NCBI GenBank assembly: GCA_964436635.1
Contig: CAYTDM010000041.1
Span: forward strand, 1 to 7,163
Source: DASRQK01 sp964436635
Lineage (GTDB): Bacteria > Bacteroidota > Bacteroidia > Sphingobacteriales > Sphingobacteriaceae
Reading direction: 5' to 3'
DNA length: 7,163 nucleotides
A program made the translations under genes and the position numbers. Shown in pieces: positions 5,844 through 7,163 of the stretch (positions are counted from its first letter, which is position 1; each line of letters opens with the position of its first letter). The notes under the pieces are model-generated. The model made no database searches, was not told the origin of the DNA, and saw nothing but the letters and a program-made list of their open reading frames with translations.

Positions 5844-6296
5844 ATGATTGAAATTTTTACGGACGGTGCATCAAGTGGAAATCCTGGACCTGGAGGCTAT
5901 GGAGTGGTATTAAAATCTGGACCACATTACAAAGAAATGTCAGCTGGCTTTCGCAAAACAACAAATAACCGCATGGAATTATTAGCGGTAATAGTCGGAT
6001 TGGAAGCCATCAAAAAAATTGGCCAACAAATTACCATCTATTCAGACTCGAAATATGTAGTAGATGCTGTAGAAAAGAAATGGGTTTATGGTTGGGTACA
6101 AAAAGGATTTGCCGGCAAAAAAAACAAAGATCTTTGGTTAAGATTTTTGAACATATACAAAGTCCATCAAATCAAATTCATATGGGTCAAAGGCCATGCA
6201 GGTCATCCCGAAAATGAACGATGTGATTACTTAGCAGTACAAGCTGCCAAAGACAAAGAAAACTGGAAAATTGACAGCGGCTTCGAATTAAATTAA
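5844..6296 (+). CDS. rnhA: Ribonuclease HI
   Basis: This cytoplasmic endonuclease cuts the RNA strand of RNA-DNA hybrids, removing primers and R-loops with Mg2+. At 150 residues it has the usual length of the bacterial enzyme and aligns with E. coli RNase HI throughout. The four catalytic acidic residues are all visible: Asp7 (IFTDGASSGNPGPGGYG), Glu45 (TTNNRMELLAVIVGLEA), Asp68 (IYSDSKYV) and Asp128 (ERCDYLA). The mobile His118 lies in WVKGHAGHPENER. The basic protrusion region WVYGWVQKGFAGKKNKDLW (about 80-98) is present, so this is the RNase HI type with its hybrid-binding handle. It is transcribed divergently from the HTH regulator and converges on lysA, their stop codons sharing TTAA. 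Confidence 0.97.
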   Translation: MIEIFTDGASSGNPGPGGYGVVLKSGPHYKEMSAGFRKTTNNRMELLAVIVGLEAIKKIGQQITIYSDSKYVVDAVEKKWVYGWVQKGFAGKKNKDLWLRFLNIYKVHQIKFIWVKGHAGHPENERCDYLAVQAAKDKENWKIDSGFELN

Positions 6297-7163
6297 ATAA
6301 GATCGCTATAAACATAACGTATTTCATCCCGGAGATTATAACGAGAAGACATCACTTCCCCATACGCTCCGGCACTTCGTATTACGATGCCATCCCCTCG
6401 TTGAGCCGCAGGCAATAATACTTCCTTTCCAAAACAATCGCTGCTCTCGCAAATAGGACCCACGACATCATACCGAACGTCCTCACACTCCCCTTCACTT
6501 CCAGCCTCCGTAGTGAATTTTTCGATCTTATGATAAGCTTGATAGAGGGCTGGACGCATTAATTCGGTCATTCCAGCATCTAAAATTAAAAAGTTCTTTT
6601 TTATCCCTGTTTTCACATACAGTACACGGCTAAATAAAGAACCGCATTGGGCCACCAAAGAACGACCTAATTCAAAATGCACCTCCTGCTTCTCCTTCAA
6701 ATTCAAAAAGCGATTAAAAACATCAAAATACGCCTGAAAATCAGGAATAGGATGCTCATCAGGCTGCTGATAATCAATACCTAATCCGCCACCAACATTA
6801 ATTACTTTTAAACGAATGCCTCGCTCATCAAACCAATCATTGATTTCATTGGCTTTGACGCATAAACTTTTAAACACATTTAAATCAGTAATTTGAGAGC
6901 CCACATGGAAGTGAATACCGATCAGCTCGATGTTCGGGCTTTGTTCCACCAGCTTCACACAAGCCATCAAATCGTCTTGTAAGATTCCAAACTTATTTTC
7001 GTCCAGGCCTGTAGTAATGTAATGGTGCGTTTGAGCATCCACATTGGGATTAATCCGAATTGAAACAGCAGCTTTTTTGCCCTTTTTGCTCGCCAACCCA
7101 TTAATAACACTTAACTCTTGCAAAGACTCGACATTAAATGCAAAAATATTTTGGTTCAAGGCA
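6293..7163 (-). CDS. lysA: Diaminopimelate decarboxylase (C-terminal part; 5' end beyond the window)
   Basis: This PLP-dependent fold-type III enzyme converts meso-diaminopimelate to L-lysine and CO2, the last step of lysine synthesis. About 290 C-terminal residues are visible. The frame is still open at the right edge, where GCC TTG AAC reads Ala-Leu-Asn, so the TTG at 7157-7159 is an internal Leu and not a start. Counting from that Leu, GIHFHVGSQI (81-90) is the His loop near the cofactor. NVGGGLGIDY (121-130) is the glycine-rich phosphate loop. ELGRSLVAQCG (163-173) corresponds to the EPGR region, here with Leu for Pro. CESSDCFG (237-244) carries the active-site Cys contributed across the dimer, and SAGAYGEVMSS (262-272) holds the substrate-contacting Tyr. 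The cofactor lysine (YAxKAN region) lies in the missing N-terminal part. The end, YVYSDLI, is typical of Bacteroidota LysA. Confidence 0.96.
   Translation of the reverse strand, partial: ALNQNIFAFNVESLQELSVINGLASKKGKKAAVSIRINPNVDAQTHHYITTGLDENKFGILQDDLMACVKLVEQSPNIELIGIHFHVGSQITDLNVFKSLCVKANEINDWFDERGIRLKVINVGGGLGIDYQQPDEHPIPDFQAYFDVFNRFLNLKEKQEVHFELGRSLVAQCGSLFSRVLYVKTGIKKNFLILDAGMTELMRPALYQAYHKIEKFTTEAGSEGECEDVRYDVVGPICESSDCFGKEVLLPAAQRGDGIVIRSAGAYGEVMSSRYNLRDEIRYVYSDLI

Overview
The window reads as chromosomal DNA of a low-GC member of the Bacteroidota, probably Flavobacteriia or a related class. Four things point there: a GLPGLI-family secreted protein paired with a large outer-membrane barrel protein that has a carboxypeptidase-regulatory-like N-terminus; a TAnnTTTG-type promoter box; A/T-rich leaders without clear Shine-Dalgarno sequences; and a lysA of the Bacteroidota type. 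Only short intergenic gaps are present, the longest about 135 bases. I see no tRNA, rRNA, CRISPR array, insertion sequence or phage gene.

Bases 1-1428 (+ strand) hold a tightly coupled set. It begins with the 3' end of a BadF/BadG/BcrA/BcrD-type kinase (N-acetylglucosamine kinase-like). This overlaps the glycolytic glyceraldehyde-3-phosphate dehydrogenase gene gap by ATGA, and gap overlaps an 81-residue protein of unknown function by TAATG. The set ends at a perfect 13-bp hairpin at 1463-1495.

Bases 1477-5738 (- strand) hold four genes in one direction. In transcription order these are a stand-alone 82-residue winged-helix-type regulator with a recognisable promoter, a 130-residue secreted protein with two cysteines that I do not recognise, a GLPGLI-family periplasmic protein, and an 875-residue TonB-dependent-receptor-like outer-membrane protein. 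The last two overlap and are a known Bacteroidota pairing of unsettled function. A strong hairpin lies between the small secreted gene and the GLPGLI gene, with too little room after it for an ordinary promoter. This suggests attenuation inside one transcript. The cassette is the best candidate here for an undescribed system: a local regulator, a secreted small protein, and envelope proteins that could handle, import or display a peptide or metal. That role is inference only.

Bases 5739-7163 hold housekeeping genes. RNase HI (rnhA, + strand) is transcribed divergently from the regulator. It runs tail to tail into diaminopimelate decarboxylase (lysA, - strand), whose 5' end lies beyond the window. 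Their stop codons share the four bases TTAA.
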